Assembly: GCA_964423745.1 (NCBI GenBank)
Contig: CAYRGG010000061.1
Location: 1 to 21,498 of the forward strand
Reading direction: 5' to 3'
Length of the DNA stretch: 21,498 bases
Source of the DNA: CAYRGG01 sp964423745
Lineage (GTDB): Bacteria > Pseudomonadota > Gammaproteobacteria > Competibacterales > Competibacteraceae
The notes beneath the pieces were generated by a model that saw only the letters and a list, made by a program, of their open reading frames with translations, was not told the origin of the DNA and did not search any database. Positions 7,157 to 15,428 of this stretch are shown here, one piece after another; the first letter of the stretch is position 1, and every line of letters starts with the position of its first letter. The position numbers and the translations under genes are program-made.

Positions 7157-8142
7157 TCGGCGAACCTCAAACTGACTTCGCCGGTGGTAAAACGCTGCAT
7201 ACCTGTTTCTGTTTCCACCAGTAGATAGCCTGATTCATCGATGCCACGGGCAATACCTGTCAGGGATTTATGGGGTAGCTTTAGGATAATGGACTGTCCA
7301 AAGGTTATATCAAGGCGTTGCCAGGTATCGCGAAACGCCTTAAAACCCCAGCACTCGAACTGCTGGCAAGCAATCACCATTTCATTTAATAGCAGCCCGG
7401 CGAGCTGGTTACGGGAAAGGAATTCGTTGCCAAAGATACTACGTAGATCAACCCACGCTTGGTCAATAGTGTGCCCTGCTTGTTTTGACATGGCGACGTT
7501 GATACCGACCCCCACCACAACATGACAGGGACCCGAGGATTCACCGCCGAATTCTAATAGAATACCGCCTAATTTTCGCCGTTCCCAAAGGATATCGTTG
7601 GGCCATTTAACACCGAGGGATTGCACCCCCATGCTTTCCAATGTACAAGCTATGGCCACGCCGATCACCAAACTTAAGCCCATGAGCCCTGGTGGACTGG
7701 CAGCAAAACGCCATAGTAAGGAAAAATAAAGATTAGCGGCGAAGGGAGACACCCACTGCCGTCCGCGCCGTCCGCGCCCTGCGGATTGCGCTTCGGCAAA
7801 ACAGGCAGAGCCGCTGGCCAGGCCGTTATTAGCCCGCTGCATCAGGTAGGAATTGGTGGAGTCTAGACAGTCATAGACTTCGATAGCTGTGACCCGGTGA
7901 CGGACCTCATGGCTTAGTTGTGAAGCGATTTGCTGGCGATCCAGTAATTCTAGGGGCTCCGCTAAACGATAACCTCGTCCCCGCACGGCATAAATCTCGA
8001 TACCACGCTGTTGCAGCGCTTGGATTATTTTCCATACCGCAGCCCGGGTAACACCGCCAAGCCCTTCGGCCAGTTCTTCTCCCGAGTGAAAAGCACCATC
8101 ACTAAGCAGGTCTAATGCTTGGCGTTCACGGGCTGGCAACAT
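7153..8142 (-). CDS. birA: Bifunctional biotin-protein ligase / biotin operon repressor BirA
   Basis: A 329-residue BirA from the ATG at 8142; an in-frame TTG pair four to five codons upstream is less likely, and no clear ribosome binding site helps decide. The first 65 residues form the winged helix (HSGEELAEGLGGVTRAAVWK, then GRGYRL) that lets the two-domain form repress biotin genes. The ligase domain follows: AGRGRRGRQWVSPFAANLYF is the biotinyl-AMP loop, KWPNDILWERRKLGGILLE the active-site core, and a short SH3-like C-terminal domain closes the protein (LTGIARGIDESGYLLVE). It makes biotinyl-5'-AMP and loads biotin on the acetyl-CoA carboxylase carrier protein. It sits directly upstream of coaX with a 4-base overlap. 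Confidence 0.95.
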   Translation of the reverse strand: MLPARERQALDLLSDGAFHSGEELAEGLGGVTRAAVWKIIQALQQRGIEIYAVRGRGYRLAEPLELLDRQQIASQLSHEVRHRVTAIEVYDCLDSTNSYLMQRANNGLASGSACFAEAQSAGRGRRGRQWVSPFAANLYFSLLWRFAASPPGLMGLSLVIGVAIACTLESMGVQSLGVKWPNDILWERRKLGGILLEFGGESSGPCHVVVGVGINVAMSKQAGHTIDQAWVDLRSIFGNEFLSRNQLAGLLLNEMVIACQQFECWGFKAFRDTWQRLDITFGQSIILKLPHKSLTGIARGIDESGYLLVETETGMQRFTTGEVSLRFAE

Positions 8143-8184
8143 GCTGTGCAACAAAATAACGATGGTTGAAGGCGAGCAATAGAC

Positions 8185-8271
8185 TCAGAGAATAACCGAA
8201 AAAAAACTGACTAATGCAAAAATAACCAGCACTATAATGATTACTATAGGAAGGTTTTGAAAAGTAAACAT
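8185..8271 (-). CDS. Possible 28-residue single-helix membrane peptide
   Basis: Twenty bases after the ccoS stop, an ATG opens a frame of 28 codons ending in TGA. It reads MFTFQNLPIVIIIVLVIFAL followed by VSFFSVIL: one uninterrupted hydrophobic helix with a short polar N-terminus. AGGGA lies about 12 bases upstream, rather far for a good ribosome binding site. Small single-helix subunits such as CcoM are known in some cbb3 oxidases, and the place at the end of the cco operon invites comparison. I see no sequence match that proves it. Low-complexity AT-rich DNA can produce such frames by chance. Confidence 0.35.
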   Translation of the reverse strand: MFTFQNLPIVIIIVLVIFALVSFFSVIL

Positions 8272-8291
8272 GCGTTTATGGGTCCCTGAAG

Positions 8292-8492
8292 TTATTTAGA
8301 TGCGTTGTTCTTTTTACTATTGTTTGAACCTGGTGAACCGGGTATGCGAGGGTCATCGTCGTCCATCAAAATACGATAAGCAGGCCCATCAAGATCGTCA
8401 AACTGACCATTCTTTATCGCCCAAATAAATCCCCAAATGGCGATAATCATGATGATCACTGTTAAGGGAATCAATAAATACAAAATACCCAT
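8292..8492 (-). CDS. ccoS: cbb3 oxidase assembly protein CcoS
   Basis: A 66-residue protein with one membrane helix (ILYLLIPLTVIIMIIAIWGF) followed by the CcoS signature WAIKNGQFDDLDGPAYRILM, a run of four Asp, and a hydrophilic Ser/Asn/Lys tail. I start it at the ATG at 8492 because the family begins with M-x-I-L directly before the helix; a longer frame beginning at 8519 adds nine residues without family support. CcoS is needed for insertion of heme and copper into the catalytic subunit. It is the last recognised gene of the cco operon, 144 bases after ccoI. Confidence 0.93.
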   Translation of the reverse strand: MGILYLLIPLTVIIMIIAIWGFIWAIKNGQFDDLDGPAYRILMDDDDPRIPGSPGSNNSKKNNASK

Positions 8493-8636
8493 ATTTTTAA
8501 ACCTACACGATTTACCCAAAAAGGACTTAGCAAGGCTCGTGAAAGAGGTGTCCTCGGGGCCTGGATGGCCGTCATCAAGCCTGCCGAGAGGGATGTATTT
8601 ACGGCGTCCTCTGGAACGAGCAGTAATAGTCCTGAC

Positions 8637-11114
8637 CTATCCAGACCGAAGCCGCAAAGCATTAGCTACCACTAGCAACGAACTTAAGGACATGCCCAAA
8701 GCCGCCATCCAAGGGGCGATTGAACCTGTCGCCGCCAGGGGCAGCGCCATGACATTATAACCGATTGCCCAGCCTATGTTCTGACGAATAATGGATAGCG
8801 TCCGCCGTGCCATGTTCACAGCGCCCACCACGACTTCCAAATGACCTGTCAGGAGCACCATATCCGCAGTTGTTTGCGCGATAGCCGTACCGCTACCCAT
8901 AGCCATGGAAACTTGCGCCCCGGCGAGCACCGGCGCATCGTTGACCCCATCGCCCACCATGGCGACCACCGCGCCTTGACCCTGAAGGTTTTTAACATGC
9001 TGCAGCTTATCAGCCGGCAGCAAACTACCTTCAGCGTTAGCAATGCCAAGCTGTTCAGCCATAGTCTGTACTGTAGTCGGTTGATCACCGCTGAGCAAAC
9101 TAATCTGAATACCGAGGTTTTGCAAGGCAGCCACTGTCGCCACTGCATCAGGACGCAACGTATCGGCTAAACCAAACCAAGCTAACACCCCCTGGGCATC
9201 ACCCAAAGCAATCCACGTCAAGGCGGGTTGCTGAGACTTAAGCGACGCTATGGAAGCACTACTTAAACCAGCCACAAACTCCGCTTTACCCAATCGATAG
9301 TGTATACCGTCTATGCAACCTTCCACACCTTCACCGGGATTATTGCGCACTTGGCTGACAGAAAACGCCTCGGCATTGGCTTCTATTAATGCCTGCCCAA
9401 TGGGATGCTCCGAACCCTGCTCCAAAGAGGCTGCCAGTTTTAAACAATATTTTTGGTCTAACCTGCCCTGAGTTTCCACGCTTACTAGCTGTAGACGACC
9501 ATGGGTTAGGGTGCCAGTTTTGTCAAACACCACATGAGTCACTTTTGCTAAGGCTTCCAAGGCGTTACCACGGGTCATCAAACAACCTCTGCGCGTCAAC
9601 CTTGCTAGCGCTGCGGTTATGGCCGCTGGGGTTGCCAAAGACAACGCGCAGGGACAAGTCACCACTAACACCGACAAGGTCACAGAAAACGCCTCGCTGG
9701 GTGCATGTTGCCACCACCAGCCAGCCACCGTGGCGGCGATAAGCAGCAAAGCCCCCACAAACCAACTGGCAACTTGATCGGCCGATTTAGCGATACGAGG
9801 CTTTTCGCTTTGCGCCCGGTCTAACAGGCGCATAATGGCCGATAACACGGTTTCCGCCCCCACTTTGTCTACCCGCATGAGCAACGGACTTTCGACATTG
9901 ACAGAACCCCCTACCAGCCGATCGCCTCTGCCTTTGCTTAGAGGCAGGCTTTCGCCACTGAGTAAGGATTCATCCACGCTGCTATGGCCTTCTATAATCC
10001 ATCCGTCAGCGGGTACCGTATCCCCTGGACGAACCCGTACCCGATCCTCGGGCGCTAATTCAGCTACGGCAACCACCTCCTCACTGCCGTTGGTGCGCAG
10101 CCGCATGGCGGTGGCAGGTAAGCTGGTGATTTTCTCCTCGGCGAGTCTGCCTGCCCGGTGGCGGGCAGTCATTTCCAAAAAGCGGCTACCTAATAATAAA
10201 AACGTAAACATAGTGACCGAATCGAAATAGACTTCCCCCTTACCCTGGCCGGTATTCCACACGCTAGCGACAAAAGCGCCCGCGATAGCCAATGCCACCG
10301 GCACATCCATACCGAGACTCAGATGGCGTAGATCTCGCCAGGCTGCACTGAAAAAAGGCCGTGCTGAAAAAGTGATCACAGGTATGCTCAGCAGCAGGCT
10401 GACCCAGCGCAGAAACTGCCGCGAGCTATCGTCCATGCCTTGATAATCACCCACGTATAGGGCTACCGCCAACATCATCACTTGCATGCCACAGACGCCC
10501 GCCACCGCCAAGCGGCGCAAAGCCATGGCGCGTTCTTTTTTTTGCAGACTTTCTTGACGCTGAGGATCAAAAGGATGGGCTTGATAACCAATGGCGGCAA
10601 TCGCCGCTAGCACGTCGCTCAAACGGATTTGACTGGCATCCCATTGCAAATGGGCACGGTGGGTAGAATAATTAACGCGAAACTCCATGACACCGGGCAA
10701 TGCATTCACATGGCGTTCATTGAGCCAAACACAGGCAGCACACACGATGCCTTCCAAAATCAGGGAGGCTTCACGAAGGTTGTCGGCGGTGGCGCGAACA
10801 AATCGTTGTTGCACATCCTCCCGATCATACAGGGTCAATTGTTGCAGCGCCGCGGGCACCATATCCTCGGGTCGCTGAGAGGGTTCTGTCCGATGACGAT
10901 AGAAGTCTTCGAGACCAGCATCCACGATGGCTTGCGCCACCGCCTCGCAGCCTCGACAGCATAAATTGTGCTGCTTACCTAAAATGGTGACGGGATAATC
11001 GGCGCTCCTAGGTACCGGTAGCCCACAATGAAAACAAGGGATGGGTTTCTCTGGTTGGGCAGAACCTTCACCAGAAGACGGTTTTGATAAAGTAATGGCA
11101 GATTCTTGAGCCAT
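8637..11114 (-). CDS. ccoI: CcoI, P1B-type copper-transporting ATPase for cbb3 assembly
   Basis: 825 residues from the ATG at 11114; a TTG three codons earlier is also open. The positions below count from that TTG. Order: an N-terminal Cys-rich domain (CFHCG at 30 and CCRGCE at 55), an HMA domain with EGIVCAACVWLNERHV (CxxC at 128-131), membrane helices from about 205, the phosphatase motif SGES near 390, the metal-binding TCPCALSLATP (CPC at 490-492), the phosphorylation site FDKTGTLTHG (Asp534), SEHPIGQAL (HP locus), and MVGDGVNDAPVLAGA near the end. This is the full set for a P1B ATPase. CcoI/FixI exports copper to the periplasm for the CuB site of CcoN. It lies between ccoH and ccoS, its usual place. 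Confidence 0.95.
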   Translation of the reverse strand: MAQESAITLSKPSSGEGSAQPEKPIPCFHCGLPVPRSADYPVTILGKQHNLCCRGCEAVAQAIVDAGLEDFYRHRTEPSQRPEDMVPAALQQLTLYDREDVQQRFVRATADNLREASLILEGIVCAACVWLNERHVNALPGVMEFRVNYSTHRAHLQWDASQIRLSDVLAAIAAIGYQAHPFDPQRQESLQKKERAMALRRLAVAGVCGMQVMMLAVALYVGDYQGMDDSSRQFLRWVSLLLSIPVITFSARPFFSAAWRDLRHLSLGMDVPVALAIAGAFVASVWNTGQGKGEVYFDSVTMFTFLLLGSRFLEMTARHRAGRLAEEKITSLPATAMRLRTNGSEEVVAVAELAPEDRVRVRPGDTVPADGWIIEGHSSVDESLLSGESLPLSKGRGDRLVGGSVNVESPLLMRVDKVGAETVLSAIMRLLDRAQSEKPRIAKSADQVASWFVGALLLIAATVAGWWWQHAPSEAFSVTLSVLVVTCPCALSLATPAAITAALARLTRRGCLMTRGNALEALAKVTHVVFDKTGTLTHGRLQLVSVETQGRLDQKYCLKLAASLEQGSEHPIGQALIEANAEAFSVSQVRNNPGEGVEGCIDGIHYRLGKAEFVAGLSSASIASLKSQQPALTWIALGDAQGVLAWFGLADTLRPDAVATVAALQNLGIQISLLSGDQPTTVQTMAEQLGIANAEGSLLPADKLQHVKNLQGQGAVVAMVGDGVNDAPVLAGAQVSMAMGSGTAIAQTTADMVLLTGHLEVVVGAVNMARRTLSIIRQNIGWAIGYNVMALPLAATGSIAPWMAALGMSLSSLLVVANALRLRSG

Positions 11115-11142
11115 GGTGCTCAATACTCGCTCAGCTAGGGTA

Positions 11143-11955
11143 TTAGCGGGCTAGCACTGAGGTGCTAGCGCGAATTTCATGGGTTTCCCCATCCCGTTGT
11201 ATCTGCAAAACTACACTCCAACGGCCTGGTGCAGGTAAGCTAAGTTCGCCCTCATAGACACCTGGCGCCACCTCCGGTAGGGAAAAATTCTTATCCAGTC
11301 GGCTATCCGCAGGTCGCAGAAACTGACCGGTCACTACGGCGCCTGACAGGGGTTCGCCGCGGCGGGTTTGCGCGGCTACTTTAAAGGCCGTCGGTTCTCC
11401 TTCAATAGGTTTAGTCAACCAACCCTTTTGCACCTGCCAACCGCGCTCTATTTGCTGACGCCGCTGTTGCAAATAAACATTGTAGAGGGCTTCTTTTTCT
11501 TGAAAATCATGGGAGATCACACCAGGAAAAACTGACGAGACTGGACCTTTATCTGGGGCGCCCGGTAGCAGCTGAGTGCTTAATTGTGGGGACAACCCGC
11601 GGGCGGCCAAAAGAATAAATACAGAATCTACGATGATTAAAACCACAAAAAAACCGGTGATGGTGGCAGGGCCCCAATGCCAGCTTTTGCGACGGAGACC
11701 ATGTGGGGAATTGCGAGCATTAAAATAAATGCCACACACAAAGGTGGTCATAAGGTAGATGGCTAACCGAATGGCTAATACATCGCCGCCCGGCCAGACC
11801 ACGATAGCCCAAGGTAGACAAATGCCTAAGATAGCCAACGCCACCCCGGTAGCGGCTTGGAGCGGCGTCAGTGTGGTCAAGCGAAATAACAAAAAGTTGC
11901 TGGCAATGATGAGCCCAACGCCGACTACAAGGCTGATCAGCAACATTGCGTTCAT
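11143..11955 (-). CDS. ccoH: CcoH/FixH family protein with extended membrane part
   Basis: A 270-residue protein. The C-terminal half is a periplasmic FixH-like beta domain: QVQKGWLTKPIEGEPTAFKV, then VAPGVYEGELSLPAPGRWSV and QIQRDGETHEIRASTS. CcoH helps assemble and stabilise the cbb3 complex. Unlike ordinary CcoH (about 150-180 residues, one helix), this one has four predicted membrane helices, near residues 3-25, 33-55, 60-80 and 97-117, before the domain. The gene follows ccoG with a 7-base gap and precedes ccoI, the canonical GHIS order, so assignment rests on both domain and position. Whether the first three helices are a fusion or an old variant of the family I cannot tell. Confidence 0.85.
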   Translation of the reverse strand: MNAMLLISLVVGVGLIIASNFLLFRLTTLTPLQAATGVALAILGICLPWAIVVWPGGDVLAIRLAIYLMTTFVCGIYFNARNSPHGLRRKSWHWGPATITGFFVVLIIVDSVFILLAARGLSPQLSTQLLPGAPDKGPVSSVFPGVISHDFQEKEALYNVYLQQRRQQIERGWQVQKGWLTKPIEGEPTAFKVAAQTRRGEPLSGAVVTGQFLRPADSRLDKNFSLPEVAPGVYEGELSLPAPGRWSVVLQIQRDGETHEIRASTSVLAR

Positions 11956-11962
11956 GGGCTAC

Positions 11963-13375
11963 TTATTCCGGCAAATAAAAGACTGCTGGTCTGTGCGCAG
12001 GATCGGCATCGACTTCTGGCCTGGTCGGCGTGATGACGAAGGTAAACGGTTGTTGACCTGTCAGCCCGGTGGGATTTTTGCGAACCCGCGCCATTACTCG
12101 CAGCCGCTGCTCGGAATCTAGGGTGATTTCGTCTAATCCGCCTAGATCCAGCTCCGCACCGGGTAGATCGTCTAACGTTATACGCAAGCTTATAGGTTCG
12201 ACGGTGCGGTTGTTCAATTTGATTTCATAGATGTTTTGGATTTGACCATCGGATAACACCACAAAGAGGGGTTGGCGGATCTGCGCCACGGTGGCGTTAT
12301 AGGATACTCGATGGGTAATGCTCCAACTCAATAAGGTTATGGCAGCAATCAAAACAAGCCCGTAACCGATGGTTTTAGGCTTAAAAATCCGCGTGGGTTT
12401 ACCGTTTTGTTCATTCTCGGAGGTGTACTTAATCAGACCCCGAGGCCATTCCAGTTTATCCATAATAGTATCGCAGGCATCGATACACAATGCGCAGGAA
12501 ATACACTGAAGTTGCAGCCCGTTGCGAATGTCGATGCCCGTCGGGCAGACTTGGACACAGTAACCACATTCAATACAGTCACCGATGCCTTGGGCCTGAC
12601 GTTCCTCACGGGTTTTAAGTGCTTTTGTCAACTTATGACGGCCACGACTGCCTTCACCACGGGCTTCATCGTAAGCAACGATTAACGTGTCCTTGTCAAA
12701 CATGGCGCTCTGGAAACGGGCGTAAGGACACATGTACGTACACACTTGCTCCCTGGCAAGTCCTGCCATCACGAAGGTGGTGGCTGTCAAAAACAAGGTC
12801 GTGGCATAGGCGGGAAAAGGCGCCTCTCCTTGCACCATATCCACCACTAAGTCCGGGGCGTTGCCCCAATAGAGAGTAAAGGTGAGTCCGGTTACAAAGG
12901 CAGTCAGCAACCAAAGCCCATAGGTGGACCCTAATTTTAGAACTTTGTCTCGACTCCAGGGCGCATTACCTAAGCGAATACGGGCTGGGCGTTCCCCCTG
13001 AACATAACGCTCGATCAAGATAAAAACATCCGTCCAGAGGGTTTGAAAACAAAAATAACCACAAAATACCCGGCCCGCGATGCCGGTGACAAAGAACAAC
13101 AGCATGGCGGCAATGACTAAAAAACCCCCAATCCAAATGACGTCCTGGGGTTCCATGACCAGATCAAAAATGTAAAAGTGACGGCCTGGAATATCGAACA
13201 AAATGGCTTGATTAGGGGCATTAGGCCGCTCCCAGCGGACCCACGGCAACAGATAATAAACTCCGTAGGCCAGCACCAAAACCATATATTTCAGATTACG
13301 GAAGCGTCCCTCAACGGAACGGGGATAGATGGGAATGCGCTTCTGATAAAGCGTATGGGTGGTTTCTTGAGACAT
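11963..13375 (-). CDS. ccoG: Cytochrome c oxidase accessory protein CcoG (RdxA/FixG)
   Basis: A 470-residue membrane protein. It has several helices in the first 210 residues, with FCGYFCFQTLWTDVF and EQVCTYMCPYARFQ inside this part, then a cytosolic ferredoxin-like segment with two cubane motifs (CIECGYCVQVCP and CISCALCIDACD), another helix near 340 and a C-terminal Ig-like domain that should be periplasmic. CcoG reduces Cu(II) to Cu(I) for delivery to the cbb3 enzyme; this is known for the family. All eight cluster cysteines are present. It follows ccoP after 77 bases, so it probably shares the operon transcript. Confidence 0.95.
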   Translation of the reverse strand: MSQETTHTLYQKRIPIYPRSVEGRFRNLKYMVLVLAYGVYYLLPWVRWERPNAPNQAILFDIPGRHFYIFDLVMEPQDVIWIGGFLVIAAMLLFFVTGIAGRVFCGYFCFQTLWTDVFILIERYVQGERPARIRLGNAPWSRDKVLKLGSTYGLWLLTAFVTGLTFTLYWGNAPDLVVDMVQGEAPFPAYATTLFLTATTFVMAGLAREQVCTYMCPYARFQSAMFDKDTLIVAYDEARGEGSRGRHKLTKALKTREERQAQGIGDCIECGYCVQVCPTGIDIRNGLQLQCISCALCIDACDTIMDKLEWPRGLIKYTSENEQNGKPTRIFKPKTIGYGLVLIAAITLLSWSITHRVSYNATVAQIRQPLFVVLSDGQIQNIYEIKLNNRTVEPISLRITLDDLPGAELDLGGLDEITLDSEQRLRVMARVRKNPTGLTGQQPFTFVITPTRPEVDADPAHRPAVFYLPE

Positions 13376-13452
13376 AGCTTAATATCAATCAACTAAAAAT
13401 TGGGTGTTCAGTATGGCGATTCCCCCTTTTAACAAACCGAGCTATATCAACA

Positions 13453-14448
13453 TTAAGGAAGTTTAGTATTGCTGGATATGGTTTTAGTTTGACCGGGAGA
13501 TGGTTGACCGCCACCCAACTGGTGGACATACACGGCAAGCACCTTGATTTCAGTGGGGGTTAAACGCTGGGGCCAAGCTGGCATGACGCGCCTATTAACG
13601 ACACCCTTGGAGATCATACTAGCAAGCGCCGTTTTCTTCTCTTGTAAGGTTTTTTGCCCTGGCACATCTACGATGGTCCAGATTTTATCGGTTAAATTAG
13701 CGGCACCTTGGGAGGGGCGTCCCTTGGCATTTTCGCCATGACAATAGTAACAGCCACCTTCAAAACCCTGAAATAAAGTCTCACCACGCTGGGAAGCCGA
13801 ACTTAGTTCTGTCTCACCAGACAGGGTTAGCACATATTCCGCTACATCGTTGAGTTGTTCCCTATCGAGCGTCTCAGCAAAGGGGGGCATAAAGCCGTTG
13901 CGACCGAGAATCAACGTTTCTTCAATTTTTTCCATGCTGCCTCCCCACAACCAGGCGTCGTCGGCCAAGTTAGGATAGAGACTCATGACACCCTGGCCGC
14001 CGCGACCATGACAAGCAGCGCAATTATCGCCAAACAAGCCTTTCCCTACGGAACGGGCAAAGGCCAACATTTCAGGATCGTTAGTGATGGATGCAAAATC
14101 CGTCGCTGCGATGGTTTGCATATATTTTTGCTGGCGTACCGCAGGATCACTTTTTTTTAAGTTATTGAGCAGAACCGCCCGGGTATTCCAATGGGTCTTT
14201 TGCGTCTCGCCATCCACTTTATAGGAGAGAGTTTTTAATCCTGGTAGATAGCTGTCGCCAAAGGGCCAAGAGGGGTATAACAACCAATACAACAGAGCAA
14301 ACACCACTGTGCCGTAAAAAGCCCATAACCACCAGCGCGGCAGAGGGTTATTGAATTCTTGCAGGTCTCCATCCCAGGCATGCCCAGTGGTTTGCACCGC
14401 AGTAGGCTTAGTAGTGGACCTAGACTCCTTAGGGGTCTTTTCGTTCAT
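13453..14448 (-). CDS. ccoP: cbb3 oxidase diheme subunit CcoP
   Basis: 331 residues, normal for CcoP. A single membrane helix near residues 38-58 (WWLWAFYGTVVFALLYWLLY) anchors a periplasmic part with two cytochrome c domains: CAACH at 143-147, with GFMPPFAETL supplying the distal Met, and CYYCH at 233-237, with RRVMPAWPQRL supplying the second Met. It passes electrons from soluble c-type cytochromes to CcoO and CcoN. Its start overlaps the end of ccoQ by 20 bases. The last 20 residues are a polar tail with no recognised role. Confidence 0.96.
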   Translation of the reverse strand: MNEKTPKESRSTTKPTAVQTTGHAWDGDLQEFNNPLPRWWLWAFYGTVVFALLYWLLYPSWPFGDSYLPGLKTLSYKVDGETQKTHWNTRAVLLNNLKKSDPAVRQQKYMQTIAATDFASITNDPEMLAFARSVGKGLFGDNCAACHGRGGQGVMSLYPNLADDAWLWGGSMEKIEETLILGRNGFMPPFAETLDREQLNDVAEYVLTLSGETELSSASQRGETLFQGFEGGCYYCHGENAKGRPSQGAANLTDKIWTIVDVPGQKTLQEKKTALASMISKGVVNRRVMPAWPQRLTPTEIKVLAVYVHQLGGGQPSPGQTKTISSNTKLP

Positions 14449-14650
14449 TCTCAGTCACCTTATGAGAGGGCTTTTCCGGGTCCCCCTCGTCGTCTTGAAA
14501 CGGAATATATTTGTAGGATTCTAAGCGAGTGGCGCGTTTTTTGCCGGTAAACACATAGAATAAAATGGCACAAAAAAGACCGAAGAATAGCAATAAAGCA
14601 ACAATCTTGGTGTTTTCCATGCGCGTAAACCATAACAACCAATCAAACAT
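14429..14650 (-). CDS. ccoQ: cbb3 oxidase subunit CcoQ
   Basis: A 73-residue protein with one helix (KIVALLLFFGLFCAILFYVF), then the basic GKKRATRLESYKYIPFQDDE and an acidic polar tail. CcoQ stabilises the interaction of CcoP with the core complex. Two starts are possible: the ATG at 14650 used here, which gives MFDWLLWFTRMENTK, or the ATG at 14620 (MENTK). The longer form is kept because that aromatic N-terminus recurs in related proteins and a GGAG lies upstream, although rather far. It lies 21 bases after ccoO. Confidence 0.9.
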   Translation of the reverse strand: MFDWLLWFTRMENTKIVALLLFFGLFCAILFYVFTGKKRATRLESYKYIPFQDDEGDPEKPSHKVTENERKDP

Positions 14651-14671
14651 GAATGACGTGTTACTCCGGTA

Positions 14672-15406
14672 CTAACGAAATTCGATAAAATACCCTTCGT
14701 CGTATTGACTAAAATCCACCATGGTGCCCAGCACTTGTAGATAAGCCACTAAGGCTTCCATTTCTGTTATCCGATTGGACAAACCGTCATAATTATGGTT
14801 TCTCGCCTGGGCCAAGAGGTTTTCCTGGGCAAGGTTAATATCCAGTTGATCGGCCATCTCTTTGCCAAACTTTTCCACATTGGCATCGTATTCCGCTTGG
14901 GACTCGGAATAAGGTACACCGGTATACTTGAGGGCCCGCATCCGCCCTGTTATGTCAGAATAATCGAGATCGGTTTCCAGCAACCAGCCGTAGTTAGGCA
15001 TTATGGATTCCGGGACTACTGAGCGCGGCGCTGTTAAGTGTTGCACATGCCATTCATTAGAGTATTTATTACCCACTCGGGCAAGATCGGGGCCAGTGCG
15101 TTTGGAACCCCACTGAAACGGATGATCGTATTTTGATTCTGCCGCTAAGGAATAATGCCCATAACGCAGCCATTCATCGCGAAACGGGCGCACCATCTGG
15201 GAATGGCAAACATAGCAACCTTCCCGCACATAGATATCCCGCCCACGTATTTCCAGAGGTGTGTAGGGTCGTACTCCTTCCACATCCTCGACGGTTTCGT
15301 TGATGTAAAATAACGGCACAATCTCCACCAAGCCACCGATACTGATCACCACCAAGATGAGAACGATCATCAGACCGGCATTGATCTCGATATGCTCATG
15401 ACGCAT
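14672..15406 (-). CDS. ccoO: cbb3 oxidase monoheme subunit CcoO
   Basis: 244 residues from the ATG at 15406, preceded by GGGAGA at 8 bases. A longer open frame reaches 15481 inside ccoN but adds a polar segment unlike the family, whose N-terminus is M-x-H-E-x-I-E-x-N-x-G-L. One N-terminal anchor helix (LMIVLILVVISIGGLVEIVP) is followed by a cytochrome c domain with CYVCHSQMVRPFRDEW (CxxCH at 64-68) and VVPESIMPNYGWL carrying the Met ligand. The subunit takes electrons from CcoP to the low-spin heme b of CcoN. It starts 22 bases after the ccoN stop. Confidence 0.96.
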   Translation of the reverse strand: MRHEHIEINAGLMIVLILVVISIGGLVEIVPLFYINETVEDVEGVRPYTPLEIRGRDIYVREGCYVCHSQMVRPFRDEWLRYGHYSLAAESKYDHPFQWGSKRTGPDLARVGNKYSNEWHVQHLTAPRSVVPESIMPNYGWLLETDLDYSDITGRMRALKYTGVPYSESQAEYDANVEKFGKEMADQLDINLAQENLLAQARNHNYDGLSNRITEMEALVAYLQVLGTMVDFSQYDEGYFIEFR

Positions 15407-15428
15407 TGCTAACTTCTCCCGGTCGTTG

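Noticed and set aside
7241..7525. Plus-strand open frames opposite birA, coaX and the cco genes
   Set aside because: Each lies antisense to a conserved, complete protein and shows no domain, signal or ribosome binding site of its own.
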